A DNA stretch of 64,000 nt from an uncultured Marinifilum sp. (GTDB lineage Bacteria; Bacteroidota; Bacteroidia; Bacteroidales; Marinifilaceae). Positions 9,652 to 17,844 of this stretch are shown in pieces. Positions within the stretch are counted from its first letter, which is position 1; every line of letters starts with the position of its first letter. The stretch spans positions 3,088,923-3,152,922 of the forward strand of contig NZ_OY781918.1 of NCBI RefSeq assembly GCF_963677195.1. The letters are read 5' to 3'. Made by a program: the position numbers and the translations under genes. The notes beneath the pieces are model-generated. The model had not been told where the DNA came from. It worked only from the letters and a program-made list of their open reading frames with translations, and ran no database searches.

Positions 9652-10259
9652 TGGCAGGTGTAAAAATTAAATATACAAAGACCGAACAAGCTCGTCAGAA
9701 AAAGATTCTGAAGGTATCGGAAAGGATGTTGCCTTTGTTTGAGGCCATGGAAAAATCGCTGATGGCAACTGTAAATGCTATTTCGGAGCGGATTGAAAAT
9801 ATAAAAGAACAGATTGAGCGGAACCGAAAAATAGCAGAATCCTGGATTGCGGTAATGAGTGATTCCTGGGTTGATATAGATGAATTTATATCGGTAAATA
9901 AAATAATTACCAAATCGGTTGATATTGCCGGTGTTCGGGTGCAGCAGTACGAAGGTGTTGATTTTAATGTAATGCCAATCAATGAAGATACGCCTTTATG
10001 GGTGGATGATGCCATTCTTTTGATGCAGGATCAGTTGCAGTTGCTGGCAGAAATTGAATGTTTGGAAGATCAGATTAATTTACTTGAAGAGGAATTGCTT
10101 GATGTTCGTGCAAGGGTAAAATTATTTGAGAATCGTCGCATACCGAATGCGAAAATTGCTATACGGAAAATTGGTTCGAAACTACAGGACGATGAGCGAT
10201 TAACAATTGCTACTGCAAAAGTTGTTAAAACCAGTAAACAAGAGGAGCTTAGGCTATGA
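9651..10259 (+). CDS. ntpD: V/A-type ATPase central-stalk subunit D
   Basis: 202 residues forming the long antiparallel helical pair of the rotor axle. It shows the N-terminal helix starting KIKYTKTEQARQKKILKVSERMLPLFEAMEKS and a C-terminal helix with VRARVKLFENRRIPNAKIAIRKIGSKLQDDERL; the family signature is the RRxNAL-like segment, here RRIPNAKIAIRKI. It rotates inside the A3B3 head. Its end overlaps the subunit I gene by four bases. Confidence 0.95.
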   Translation: MAGVKIKYTKTEQARQKKILKVSERMLPLFEAMEKSLMATVNAISERIENIKEQIERNRKIAESWIAVMSDSWVDIDEFISVNKIITKSVDIAGVRVQQYEGVDFNVMPINEDTPLWVDDAILLMQDQLQLLAEIECLEDQINLLEEELLDVRARVKLFENRRIPNAKIAIRKIGSKLQDDERLTIATAKVVKTSKQEELRL

Positions 10260-12082
10260 TTACAAAAATGAAAAAACTGATGCTTTTGATGCCGGAATCA
10301 GCAGTTGATGTAGATGCCGATCTTAGGGTTCTTGGAGAACTTGGTGTAATGCACGTTACTCCTTTTCAGCCAGCTAAAGATGAGTCGATTGAGCGTGTAG
10401 ATGCACGGATTAAGCAATTGGAAAAAGCCATTACAATTCTGGATAGCTATGATGAAGAAAAAGATTTAAATTCTGACTTTACAGAAATTGGTGATTATTC
10501 AAAACAGGAAAGAGGTGAGATTCTTTTGATGGAAAAAGTTTTGGATGCTGAAAACAATCGAATTCAACTGGAGAACACAAAGCTGAATCTAACCAATGAT
10601 TTGGAATGGTATGGCAATTGGGGTAAAATATTGCTTAAGGATATTAAAGATCTCAATGAAAAAGACGTTTGGATAAAATTGTATCTGATTAATGATAAGG
10701 AATTAAAACAGGTTTCGGAGCGTGAGGATATTCAGGTAGTTGGTAGATATAATGATTTAAACCAGGTAGTTTTAATTACCGAAGATGCAGACGATAAGCT
10801 GGAATATCAGGAAATTTATTTGCCATTGTCAGAGTTTTCTAACGCAAAAATATCAATTGATGATACTGAGAAACAATTGGAAGAAAATAAAAATATTTTG
10901 CTTCAGTTGCATGCTCAAAAAAATGTATTAATAGATGCTCTCGACGAAAGAAAACGTCGATTGGATGTGCGCAATATTCAATACGGAGGAATTGCTATTG
11001 ATAATCAGGTGCGTTGCTGGAAAGGATTTATTCCCGAAGATGGAGTAGATGAATTTGTGGGAGTAGCAGAAAAATATAGTTGGGGTTATGTAATTGAAGA
11101 ACCAACACCCGAAGAAATAGATGATGTTCCAACTCTTGTTCGCACATCGCGCTGGGCAGAACGCATTCGTCCTGTTATGAATTTTATGGGATTGGTTCCT
11201 GGGTACAAAGAGCTTGATGTTTCGAAGGTATTTATGATTTTCTTTACCTTTTTTAGTGGAATTCTTGTTGGAGATGCAGGTTACGGATTGGTGTTCTTGT
11301 TGATTACCTTTTTGGTACATCGACAGCAAAAATTTGCGAAGAAAGTTGAGTATAGCTTGTTTTATACACTCTCAGTTTCCATCATGCTTTGGGGTGCACT
11401 TACCGGTACTTATTTTGGTTCGGAAGCTATTGCAGAATTACCAATCTTGAGGAGTCTAAGAATAGAACAGCTTGCCAGTTTTGGTGGCGATAGCCTTATG
11501 ATACAGAAATTGATGTTTCTGATTGGTGCAATTCATCTTACCGTAGGGCATTTACAGGTAGCTTGGCGATACAACAACAGTGTAAAAGCGATTGCTCAAT
11601 TGGGTTGGGTGTCAGTTATCTGGGGTTTGTATTTGGTTGTAAATCAAATGGTATTAGGAATTCCTGCTCCGGGGATCATGATTTGGCTTTTTGTTGCAGG
11701 AGCTTTACTAATTGCTTTGTTTTCCAATCCGGGAACCAGTTTGGTAAAAGGAATACTTTCGTCGCTGGCAAACTTGCCACTTAGCATTATCAATGGCTTT
11801 TCAGATATTATATCATATATAAGATTGTATGCAGTTGGTTTGTCAACCGTGTTAATGGCTACAAGTTTTAATGAAATGGCTATTGGCGATGGTGTTACAA
11901 CGCTGGCATCGGGATTGGGCGCTGTAGCAGTGCTTATTCTTGGACACGGATTAAATATGATTCTTGCAATTATGGCAGTACTTGTTCATGGAGTACGTTT
12001 AAATATGCTTGAATATGCAGGCCATGCATCAGTCGAATTTTCGGGTAATGAATATACCCCTTTCAAATTAAAAAATAAGTAA
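10256..12082 (+). CDS. ntpI: V/A-type ATPase membrane stator subunit I (a-subunit)
   Basis: 608 residues. The first about 300 form the soluble arm; the rest is a bundle of about seven or eight membrane helices that provides the ion half-channels. The essential stator arginine is R523 in SDIISYIRLYAVGLSTVLMA. GDAGYGLVFLLITFLVH and GHGLNMILAIMAVLVHGVRLNMLEYAGHASVEFSG are also typical. Starts inside the end of subunit D and precedes the rotor ring gene by 20 bases, so stator and ring are co-expressed. Confidence 0.96.
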   Translation: MITKMKKLMLLMPESAVDVDADLRVLGELGVMHVTPFQPAKDESIERVDARIKQLEKAITILDSYDEEKDLNSDFTEIGDYSKQERGEILLMEKVLDAENNRIQLENTKLNLTNDLEWYGNWGKILLKDIKDLNEKDVWIKLYLINDKELKQVSEREDIQVVGRYNDLNQVVLITEDADDKLEYQEIYLPLSEFSNAKISIDDTEKQLEENKNILLQLHAQKNVLIDALDERKRRLDVRNIQYGGIAIDNQVRCWKGFIPEDGVDEFVGVAEKYSWGYVIEEPTPEEIDDVPTLVRTSRWAERIRPVMNFMGLVPGYKELDVSKVFMIFFTFFSGILVGDAGYGLVFLLITFLVHRQQKFAKKVEYSLFYTLSVSIMLWGALTGTYFGSEAIAELPILRSLRIEQLASFGGDSLMIQKLMFLIGAIHLTVGHLQVAWRYNNSVKAIAQLGWVSVIWGLYLVVNQMVLGIPAPGIMIWLFVAGALLIALFSNPGTSLVKGILSSLANLPLSIINGFSDIISYIRLYAVGLSTVLMATSFNEMAIGDGVTTLASGLGAVAVLILGHGLNMILAIMAVLVHGVRLNMLEYAGHASVEFSGNEYTPFKLKNK

Positions 12083-12102
12083 ACTTTTAAAAATTAAACA
12101 AT

Positions 12103-12558
12103 ATGTTATTAACAGTAGTAAACGGTTTTGGTGGTCACGCTATCGCCTTAGGAATTGCAGGGGTAGGTTCAGCTATAGGAACCGGAATTGCAGGAATGGG
12201 TGCATTAGGCCTTTGGAAACAGTCTATAAAAGATAAGAAAAAACTTCCAGCATTGGCATTAGCAATGGTAGGTATGCCTTTAAGTCAGGTAATTTATGGT
12301 ATGATTTTCATGAATTCTATGATTGGTGCCAACTTGAATCCTGACAGCTATTTGAACCAGATGATTTGGGCATTTTTTGTAGGTATTGCAATTGCAGCAT
12401 CGGCAATTATGCAGGGTAAAGTTGGGGCTGCTGCATGTGCAAATCTAGCAGTAGATGATAAACAAGGATCAGGGATGTATATTGCTGCTATGGGTGTTAT
12501 AGAAACAGTAGCTCTTCTTGCAATGGTATTTGGAATGGGAGGTATACCAACAGCATAA
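12103..12558 (+). CDS. ntpK: V/A-type ATPase proteolipid subunit K (rotor ring)
   Basis: 151 residues, four membrane helices, two fused hairpins as in NtpK. The ion-carrying glutamate is E134 (GVIETVALL). S61-Q62 (MPLSQVIYG) and Q104 (IMQGKVGA) match the Thr64-Gln65, Gln110 and Glu139 ligands of the Na+-driven Enterococcus hirae ring, with Ser in place of Thr. I infer Na+ rather than H+ coupling. The first hairpin lacks a carboxylate, so each protein would carry one ion. Last gene of the operon. Confidence 0.95.
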   Translation: MLLTVVNGFGGHAIALGIAGVGSAIGTGIAGMGALGLWKQSIKDKKKLPALALAMVGMPLSQVIYGMIFMNSMIGANLNPDSYLNQMIWAFFVGIAIAASAIMQGKVGAAACANLAVDDKQGSGMYIAAMGVIETVALLAMVFGMGGIPTA

Positions 12559-12594
12559 TATTTTTTTTCATATAGTTAGTTTAGATTTGATTTT

Positions 12595-12633
12595 AAAAAG
12601 CAGCTCCTTAATTTAAAAAGGGCTGCTTTTTTC
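12595..12633 (+). terminator. Rho-independent terminator of the V-ATPase operon
   Basis: AAAAAGCAGC pairs with GCTGCTTTTTT across an AT-rich loop, with a terminal T-run, 37 bases after the subunit K stop codon. The A-tract on the left may also let it work for transcription from the opposite side. Confidence 0.88.
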
Positions 12634-12800
12634 TAATATTTAGGATACTAATTTTATTGATAGGTGAAATAAGCATAGGTAATTGTATTAATTTAAGAAG
12701 TATCCATACCTGAATAGTTAGTCTGAAAATTGCGAAATTGATTTGAATAATAGCATTATTTTTTTGTTGATTTGTTAAATGTGTGCTAATGTTCAATGTA

Positions 12801-13166
12801 TTACTTCATATAATTTTGTTGTTGAATAATCATTACTTTTTGGGGTTCTAATGATGCTGCGTATCCGTAATCGTAGCAAAAGTAGTATAAAATACCATTT
12901 TGGCTTTTCCAGGAGTGGGTTAAGTGTTTAAAGTCCATGCCTAATTTTTTGAGGTAAGATTTTCGAACTGTTGCTTTGCCCGAAGGACAGGCTTTGTACA
13001 ATGCGCTTCGGTTTGCTCTAAGTTGTTTATTAACAAATCGTATGTATGATTCGTGTGAACTATTTGTTTGATTATGGTATGCGCTTTTGCATTGGCTGTT
13101 GCAAAATTTTTTATCGGATCTGCCAACAAAAGACTCCTTGCAGTACAAACATTTTTTATCTTTCAT
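12801..13166 (-). CDS. Small zinc-ribbon protein, Bacteroidota family
   Basis: 121 residues. The N-terminus CLYCKESFVGRSDKKFCNSQCKSAYHNQ is a CxxC-x13-CxxxC zinc ribbon, and the rest (RFVNKQLRANRSAL, ILYYFCYDYGYAA) fits a family often seen in Bacteroidota and usually left unnamed. Function unknown; nucleic-acid binding is a guess. Divergent from the recombinase gene with a shared 102-bp promoter region holding a perfect inverted repeat. The recombinase frame can be read upstream across this gene, but the zinc-ribbon reading is the better one there. Confidence 0.8.
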   Translation of the reverse strand: MKDKKCLYCKESFVGRSDKKFCNSQCKSAYHNQTNSSHESYIRFVNKQLRANRSALYKACPSGKATVRKSYLKKLGMDFKHLTHSWKSQNGILYYFCYDYGYAASLEPQKVMIIQQQNYMK

Positions 13167-13195
13167 GGTTTATTGGCTTATTATTGGTTTTTTAA

Positions 13196-13219
13196 ACGTT
13201 TACATTCGTTTGTAAACGT
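13196..13219. promoter_or_regulatory. Perfect 9-bp inverted repeat between zinc-ribbon and recombinase genes
   Basis: ACGTTTACA-TTCGTT-TGTAAACGT lies in the divergent intergenic region, 30 bp before the zinc-ribbon start and 50 bp before the recombinase ATG. Position and symmetry suit an operator for both genes. There is no T-run, so a terminator is unlikely. Confidence 0.55.
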
Positions 13220-13268
13220 ATGTATTACACTTAAGATAAGAAATCAATTTATATTTCCAATAAAAAAA

Positions 13269-14714
13269 ATGAAAGCACATAAGCCTGTTATTTATTTAAA
13301 TCATGTAAAAAATAGTAATGAGGATATTTCTATTCTTTATTTTAAGAACAACAATGCTATCGAAAAACGAATTGCTAAAAACAGTTGGATTGTTTGGTGT
13401 AGCGAGCATAGAGCATATAAAGTAAAAAACACAGCGCAAACCATTGGTTTACTTAAAGATCTTTTTTACGATATTGCCAATATAAGTACAAAATATTTCG
13501 AAGCAAGTTTAGAAAATAATATCGAAGCTATTTCGATTGGGAATGTTACTTATTTTAAAGGAGTGCTGGAGCCGGCATCGAAACTTGCTAGTATTACACT
13601 TGTACCTTATAAAAAGGAAGGAAATAAATGGATAGTTGTGAAGTACAATAACAAAACTCGTATTAATAGAATATTGCTTAAAAATAAATATGTACAGTGG
13701 AATAAAGACTTAAATCTATTTGTAATAAATCCTAAAATACGAGTGATTGCATTATTTTTAAGTTCGGTAACTAATTGTTTAAAAGTAAGATTACATAACG
13801 AGTTGGAAATAAGAGATTATAGAATAATGCAAATTTTATTTGAACAGGCCTATGTTAAAGGTACTTATTTTAAAAGTTGTCCGACAGAATATCTCCAATG
13901 TATGGTGCTTAAAGGCTATAGTTTAAGTACAATTAATACCTACTATTACTTTTTATTGCGTTTTATAAACTCATTTAAACACGATAATATTAGTAAGATT
14001 AATGATTTTAATTCGGAAATAATAAATACATATCATCAGAATATGATGGCCGAGAAATCGTTTAGTGAACAAACCATTAATCAATCGGTAAATGCGATAA
14101 AATATTATTATAGTAACATTCTGGGAAAGACCATTGAAATAAACCAAGTAGTAAGACCTAAGCTTGGACGTAAATTACCCAAAGTATGGAATAAAGATGA
14201 AATACAGCAAATATTTAATTCTGTTACCAATATAAAGCATAAAGCTTTATTGTATTTAGTATATGGTAGTGGATTGCGAATTGGCGAGGCCTTAAATCTT
14301 AAAATAGCAGATATAGACTCGAACAGAATGTTAATAAATATATGTAAAGCCAAGGGAAAAAAAGATAGGTCGACAATTATGGGAGAGATAACATTGAATA
14401 CTCTGAGAGAATATTATAAAAAATATAAGCCTAAAAATTATTTGTTCGAAGGACAGTTTGGAGGCAAATATTCATCGGCTAGTGCAGGGAAAATACTTAC
14501 AAAGGCAATTGCAAAAGCTAAGGTCCCTAAACGAGGAGGTTTGCATTCTTTACGCCATAGTTTTGCCACGCATTTATTAGAATCGGGTACCGATTTACGG
14601 TATATTCAGGTATTACTAGGACATAATTCTTCTAAAACTACCGAAATATATACTCATGTAAGCAATAAAAATCTTAGACAAATAAAAAGTCCGCTAGATG
14701 ATATTACCTTATAA
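13269..14714 (+). CDS. Tyrosine recombinase adjacent to the cassette array (candidate integron integrase, non-IntI type)
   Basis: 481 residues from ATG 13269, chosen because the longer frame runs over the opposite zinc-ribbon gene. Catalytic residues: R337 (GSGLRIGEA), a lysine in KAKGKKDR, H426 and R429 (LHSLRHSFA), H452 (LLGHNSS) and nucleophile Y461 (EIYTHVS). A SAM-like core-binding domain (KGYSLSTINTYYYFLLRF) precedes them. The first about 190 residues are an extension in which a pattern K-x-x-I-x-K-N-x-W-I/V-x-W seems to occur twice. The insertion diagnostic of IntI between the Lys and His-Arg boxes is absent, although the C-terminus SPLDD resembles IntI ends. Cassettes begin 85 bp after its stop. 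Confidence 0.9.
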   Translation: MKAHKPVIYLNHVKNSNEDISILYFKNNNAIEKRIAKNSWIVWCSEHRAYKVKNTAQTIGLLKDLFYDIANISTKYFEASLENNIEAISIGNVTYFKGVLEPASKLASITLVPYKKEGNKWIVVKYNNKTRINRILLKNKYVQWNKDLNLFVINPKIRVIALFLSSVTNCLKVRLHNELEIRDYRIMQILFEQAYVKGTYFKSCPTEYLQCMVLKGYSLSTINTYYYFLLRFINSFKHDNISKINDFNSEIINTYHQNMMAEKSFSEQTINQSVNAIKYYYSNILGKTIEINQVVRPKLGRKLPKVWNKDEIQQIFNSVTNIKHKALLYLVYGSGLRIGEALNLKIADIDSNRMLINICKAKGKKDRSTIMGEITLNTLREYYKKYKPKNYLFEGQFGGKYSSASAGKILTKAIAKAKVPKRGGLHSLRHSFATHLLESGTDLRYIQVLLGHNSSKTTEIYTHVSNKNLRQIKSPLDDITL

Positions 14715-14805
14715 AATATTTATTATTTTAGCTATTGAATTAAACAGTAACTCAGCCCATGGCAAATATAAGCTTAATATAGGTACGGTTACTGAATAGT
14801 TGTGC
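14715..14805 (+). other. Candidate attI / first insertion point of the array
   Basis: Region between the recombinase stop and the first cassette. It ends in GTTGTGC (14799-14805), where cassette 1 joins. An inner pair CAGTAAC (14745-14751) and GTTACTG (14788-14794) has the R''/R' form of a small core site, about 50 bp across. It could be attI itself or the scar of a lost cassette. No promoter stands out. Confidence 0.55.
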
Positions 14806-14823
14806 TTCATTATAAAAAAACAG

Positions 14824-15630
14824 ATGCGAAAGTCAATTAAATATATACTACAGATCCTATTGTTTGTGATCTTAACAATCTTGACTCAGGTTGGTGGAGT
14901 AATTTATTTGTTATCACTACTATTGGCTGAAAGAATTAAATATAATTTTAAGCTGAAGAAGATAATTACGTTTGTTGCACTTTATACAATTACAACACTA
15001 TTGATCATCCCGAGTTTAGCTCCAATATTCGGTCGAGTGAAAATTCAAAATACGGAAAGCATTAAACCAACGAATTATTGGACTGTGATTTTAAACCGAA
15101 ATTATGTTGTGCCAGAATTAAATGAATTCTTGAAATCAGTAGCCGATGATTTAGAGACAAGTGAATCTTCTCAAGAATTAAGATACCTGGACGCCAATTT
15201 TCCTTTCATAAATAAATTCCCATTACTTCCACATTTAAGTCATAATGACGGTAAGAAAATAGACTTTAGCCTCGTGTATGAAAGTAAGAATGGTGAAATA
15301 ACTAATTTAAAGAAATCAAGAAGTGGTTATGGAATTTTTGCAGAACCTAGGTCGACAGAATTTAATCAAGCAGACTACTGTTTAAAGAATGGATATTTTC
15401 AATATGACTATCCGAAATATTTGACCTTGGGAGAGATAAATGACAGTTTGGTGTTTTCAAAAAAAGGAACAAGGCAGCTTATAATAAGCATTTTGAAACA
15501 GAAAAACTTGGGTAAGTTATTTATTGAACCGCATTTGAAAAACAGAATGAAACTGACTGATCGACGAATTCGATTTCATGGTTGTGGTGCCGTGCGTCAT
15601 GATGATCATATTCATATGCAATTAAAATAA
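14824..15630 (+). CDS. Membrane-anchored LAS-type metallopeptidase (MepA/M15-like), copy 1 (cassette 1)
   Basis: 268 residues. Two N-terminal membrane helices (residues 8-35 and 46-64), then a domain with the LAS zinc-peptidase pattern: H140-x6-D147 (SHNDGKKID) and H262-x-H264 (RHDDHIHMQL). In MepA and VanX-type enzymes these residues bind zinc and the enzymes cut peptidoglycan cross-links; that substrate is an inference here. The frame extends to a TTG at 14800 inside the recombination box, so I use the ATG before RKSIKY. Two further copies start at 16814 and 23017, with the same attC behind each. Confidence 0.72.
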   Translation: MRKSIKYILQILLFVILTILTQVGGVIYLLSLLLAERIKYNFKLKKIITFVALYTITTLLIIPSLAPIFGRVKIQNTESIKPTNYWTVILNRNYVVPELNEFLKSVADDLETSESSQELRYLDANFPFINKFPLLPHLSHNDGKKIDFSLVYESKNGEITNLKKSRSGYGIFAEPRSTEFNQADYCLKNGYFQYDYPKYLTLGEINDSLVFSKKGTRQLIISILKQKNLGKLFIEPHLKNRMKLTDRRIRFHGCGAVRHDDHIHMQLK

Positions 15631-15643
15631 AAAAATAACGAAA

Positions 15644-15832
15644 GCACAACAAAAGCTAAATTTCATGGGCGGTGATGAGCAGTTTGAAAGCTTAGTTCAA
15701 TTAAGAAACACCAGCAAGCTAAATAAATTGGTTTGCTTAGAAATATAAACAAATTTATGCGGCTTGCTTATTTGGCGGTTTGATAAGACAATTGTTTTAA
15801 TCGCCCACGAAAACTTAGCAAGACCGTTATGC
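15644..15832 (+). other. attC 1 (ends cassette 1), 189 bp, long type
   Basis: Left core GCACAAC is the complement of GTTGTGC at this cassette's own start (14799), not of the closing GTTATGC. Outer arms GCTAAATTTCATGGGCG / CGCCCACGAAAACTTAGC; inner arms AGCAAGC / GCTTGCT. Identical in body to attC 3 and 8. Confidence 0.9.
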
Positions 15833-15856
15833 CTCATTCTAATTAACCTCAATTAA

Positions 15857-16591
15857 ATGAACAAAATAAAGATTTATGCATTTATTAAAGCTGTTGAAAA
15901 GAAATACTTTGACAGCTTTATGAATGAAGGCGAAATCTGTATGAATACCATTAAATGGTTTAGAGAATATGAAAAAATTGACAAAAATATTGGTGACGGT
16001 AGTGAAGGTGCTATAGCGACTTGTGGTAATGGCTTTACGATTTCATTTGCAGACCCAATTGAAAATTTTAATTCTCCAAAGGAGCTAGAGGAGAAAATTA
16101 ATAAGGCTGATTGGTCAAAAAAGGCTTCTGGAGAAAATTTGAGCATGTTTAACGAGAACGATGCCAATATATTGAGTCTGTATGCAATTACATGTTCTGA
16201 AGACAATAAAAAAGTAAACGGTGATCTAGTCCCTAAAAAATTTATTGACGAGTTTTCAAACCATAGATTTATCCTTATTCTAAATCCAAGAGTATTTATT
16301 TCAAGGATGGAGGAAGCAATCAATAATATAGGTAAATCGGTGGAACAAAAAATGGTTGAGTACTATAAGGTTGATAGTACTTTGAAAAAAGGCTTATCAT
16401 TTTTTCACAAGCGAGATGTTTATTCATATCAGAAAGAATTTCGTTTGATATTTAAAGACAAAAACCCTGAAATGAAAATCTTAAATATTGGTTCACTTAG
16501 TGACATATGTGCTGAAATTGATTTATATAATCAACCATGTTCTCTTGAAACTGATGATAAGATTATAAATATTAGAATGGAGGATTCTTAG
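15857..16591 (+). CDS. Hypothetical protein, FMNEGEICMNTIKWFREYE family, copy A (cassette 2)
   Basis: 244 residues, soluble, no signal peptide. YAFIKAVEKKYFDSFMNEGEICMNTIKWFREYE followed by DGSEGA recalls a loose group of phage- and defence-linked proteins opening with F-x-x-G-x-I-x-x-N-T-x-x-x-F-R. HKRDVYSYQKEFRLIF is another conserved-looking stretch. I cannot name a function. A diverged relative is at 58034 in cassette 36, which begins with the same GTTATGCCTCATTCTAATT leader, so the two cassettes share descent. Confidence 0.65.
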   Translation: MNKIKIYAFIKAVEKKYFDSFMNEGEICMNTIKWFREYEKIDKNIGDGSEGAIATCGNGFTISFADPIENFNSPKELEEKINKADWSKKASGENLSMFNENDANILSLYAITCSEDNKKVNGDLVPKKFIDEFSNHRFILILNPRVFISRMEEAINNIGKSVEQKMVEYYKVDSTLKKGLSFFHKRDVYSYQKEFRLIFKDKNPEMKILNIGSLSDICAEIDLYNQPCSLETDDKIINIRMEDS

Positions 16592-16607
16592 ATTGAAGAG
16601 AACGAAG

Positions 16608-16795
16608 GCATAACAAAAGCTAAATTTCATGGGCGCTGATTAGCAGTTCGATAGTTTGGTACAATTAAGAAACACCAGCAAGCCAATTAAATTGGTTTGT
16701 TCAAAAATATAAGCAAATTTACTCGGCTTGCTTCCGCGCGGTTTGAAAGGTTGATTCTTCGAAAATCGCCACGAACTTTAGCAAGACCGTTGTGC
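16608..16795 (+). other. attC 2 (ends cassette 2), 188 bp, long type
   Basis: Left core GGCATAAC complements GTTATGCC at the cassette start (15826). Arms as attC 1 but with GCAAGCCAATTAAATTGG in the inner part and a diverged 3' loop (GCGGTTTGAAAGGTTG). Confidence 0.9.
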
Positions 16796-16813
16796 TTCAT
16801 TATAAAAAAACAG

Positions 16814-17623
16814 ATGCGAAAGTCAATTAAATATATACTACAGATCCTATTGTTTGTGATCTTAACAATCTTGACTCAGGTTGGTGGAGTAATTTATTTG
16901 TTATCACTACTATTGGCTGAAAGAATTAAATATAATTTTAAGCTGAAGAAGATAATTACGTTTGTTGCACTTTATACAATTACAACACTATTGATCATCC
17001 CGAGTTTAGCTCCAATATTCGGTCGAGTGAAAATTCAAAATACGGAAAGCATTAAACCAACGAATTATTGGACTGTGATTTTAAACCGAAATTATGTTGT
17101 GCCAGAATTAAATGAATTCTTGAAATCAGTAGCCGATGATTTAGAGACAAGTGAATCTTCTCAAGAATTAAGATACCTGGACGCCAATTTTCCTTTCATA
17201 AATAAATTCCCATTACTTCCACATTTAAGTCATAATGACGGTAAGAAAATAGACTTTAGCCTCGTGTATGAAAGTAAGAATGGTGAAATAACTAATTTAA
17301 AGAAATCAAGAAGTGGTTATGGAATTTTTGCAGAACCTAGGTCGACAGAATTTAATCAAGCAGACTACTGTTTAAAGAATGGATATTTTCAATATGACTA
17401 TCCGAAATATTTGACCTTGGGAGAGATAAATGACAGTTTGGTGTTTTCAAAAAAAGGAACAAGGCAGCTTATAATAAGCATTTTGAAACAGAAAAACTTG
17501 GGTAAGTTATTTATTGAACCGCATTTGAAAAACAGAATGAAACTGACTGATCGACGAATTCGATTTCATGGTTGTGGTGCCGTGCGTCATGATGATCATA
17601 TTCATATGCAATTAAAATACTAA
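16814..17623 (+). CDS. Membrane-anchored LAS-type metallopeptidase, copy 2 (cassette 3)
   Basis: Matches the gene at 14824 through its length, with the same two membrane helices and zinc-ligand pattern (H140, D147, H262, H264). Its 3' end differs: ATACTAAAAAATAACG replaces ATAAAAAAATAACG, so the protein gains a final tyrosine (269 residues). Start set at the ATG before RKSIKY; longer readings run back into attC 2. Flanked by the same core boxes as copies 1 and 3, so this is a cassette duplication rather than a gene conversion limited to the ORF. Confidence 0.72.
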   Translation: MRKSIKYILQILLFVILTILTQVGGVIYLLSLLLAERIKYNFKLKKIITFVALYTITTLLIIPSLAPIFGRVKIQNTESIKPTNYWTVILNRNYVVPELNEFLKSVADDLETSESSQELRYLDANFPFINKFPLLPHLSHNDGKKIDFSLVYESKNGEITNLKKSRSGYGIFAEPRSTEFNQADYCLKNGYFQYDYPKYLTLGEINDSLVFSKKGTRQLIISILKQKNLGKLFIEPHLKNRMKLTDRRIRFHGCGAVRHDDHIHMQLKY

Positions 17624-17635
17624 AAAATAACGAAA

Positions 17636-17824
17636 GCACAACAAAAGCTAAATTTCATGGGCGGTGATGAGCAGTTTGAAAGCTTAGTTCAATTAAGAAA
17701 CACCAGCAAGCTAAATAAATTGGTTTGCTTAGAAATATAAACAAATTTATGCGGCTTGCTTATTTGGCGGTTTGATAAGACAATTGTTTTAATCGCCCAC
17801 GAAAACTTAGCAAGACCGTTATGG
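17636..17824 (+). other. attC 3 (ends cassette 3), 189 bp, long type
   Basis: Left core GCACAAC complements GTTGTGC at 16789. Closes with GTTATGG, the start of cassette 4. Body same as attC 1 and 8. Confidence 0.9.
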
Positions 17825-17844
17825 GCAAGGCTAAAAAGACAACA

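Noticed and set aside
12608..12796. 62-residue minus-strand ORF after the V-ATPase operon
   Set aside because: AT-rich, begins inside a non-coding region beside the terminator, no motif.
13068..13268. Longer recombinase start at 13068
   Set aside because: It would overlap the opposite zinc-ribbon gene, which has clear CxxC motifs; the added 67 residues look like chance translation of that gene's complement.
13269..14714. Recombinase as canonical IntI or as housekeeping XerC/D
   Set aside because: Lacks the IntI insertion, and the long N-terminal extension and position beside the array argue against XerC/D. Kept as a separate class.
16697..16813. Longer start for the second metallopeptidase copy
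   Set aside because: It is read from attC 2; the other copies have no such extension.
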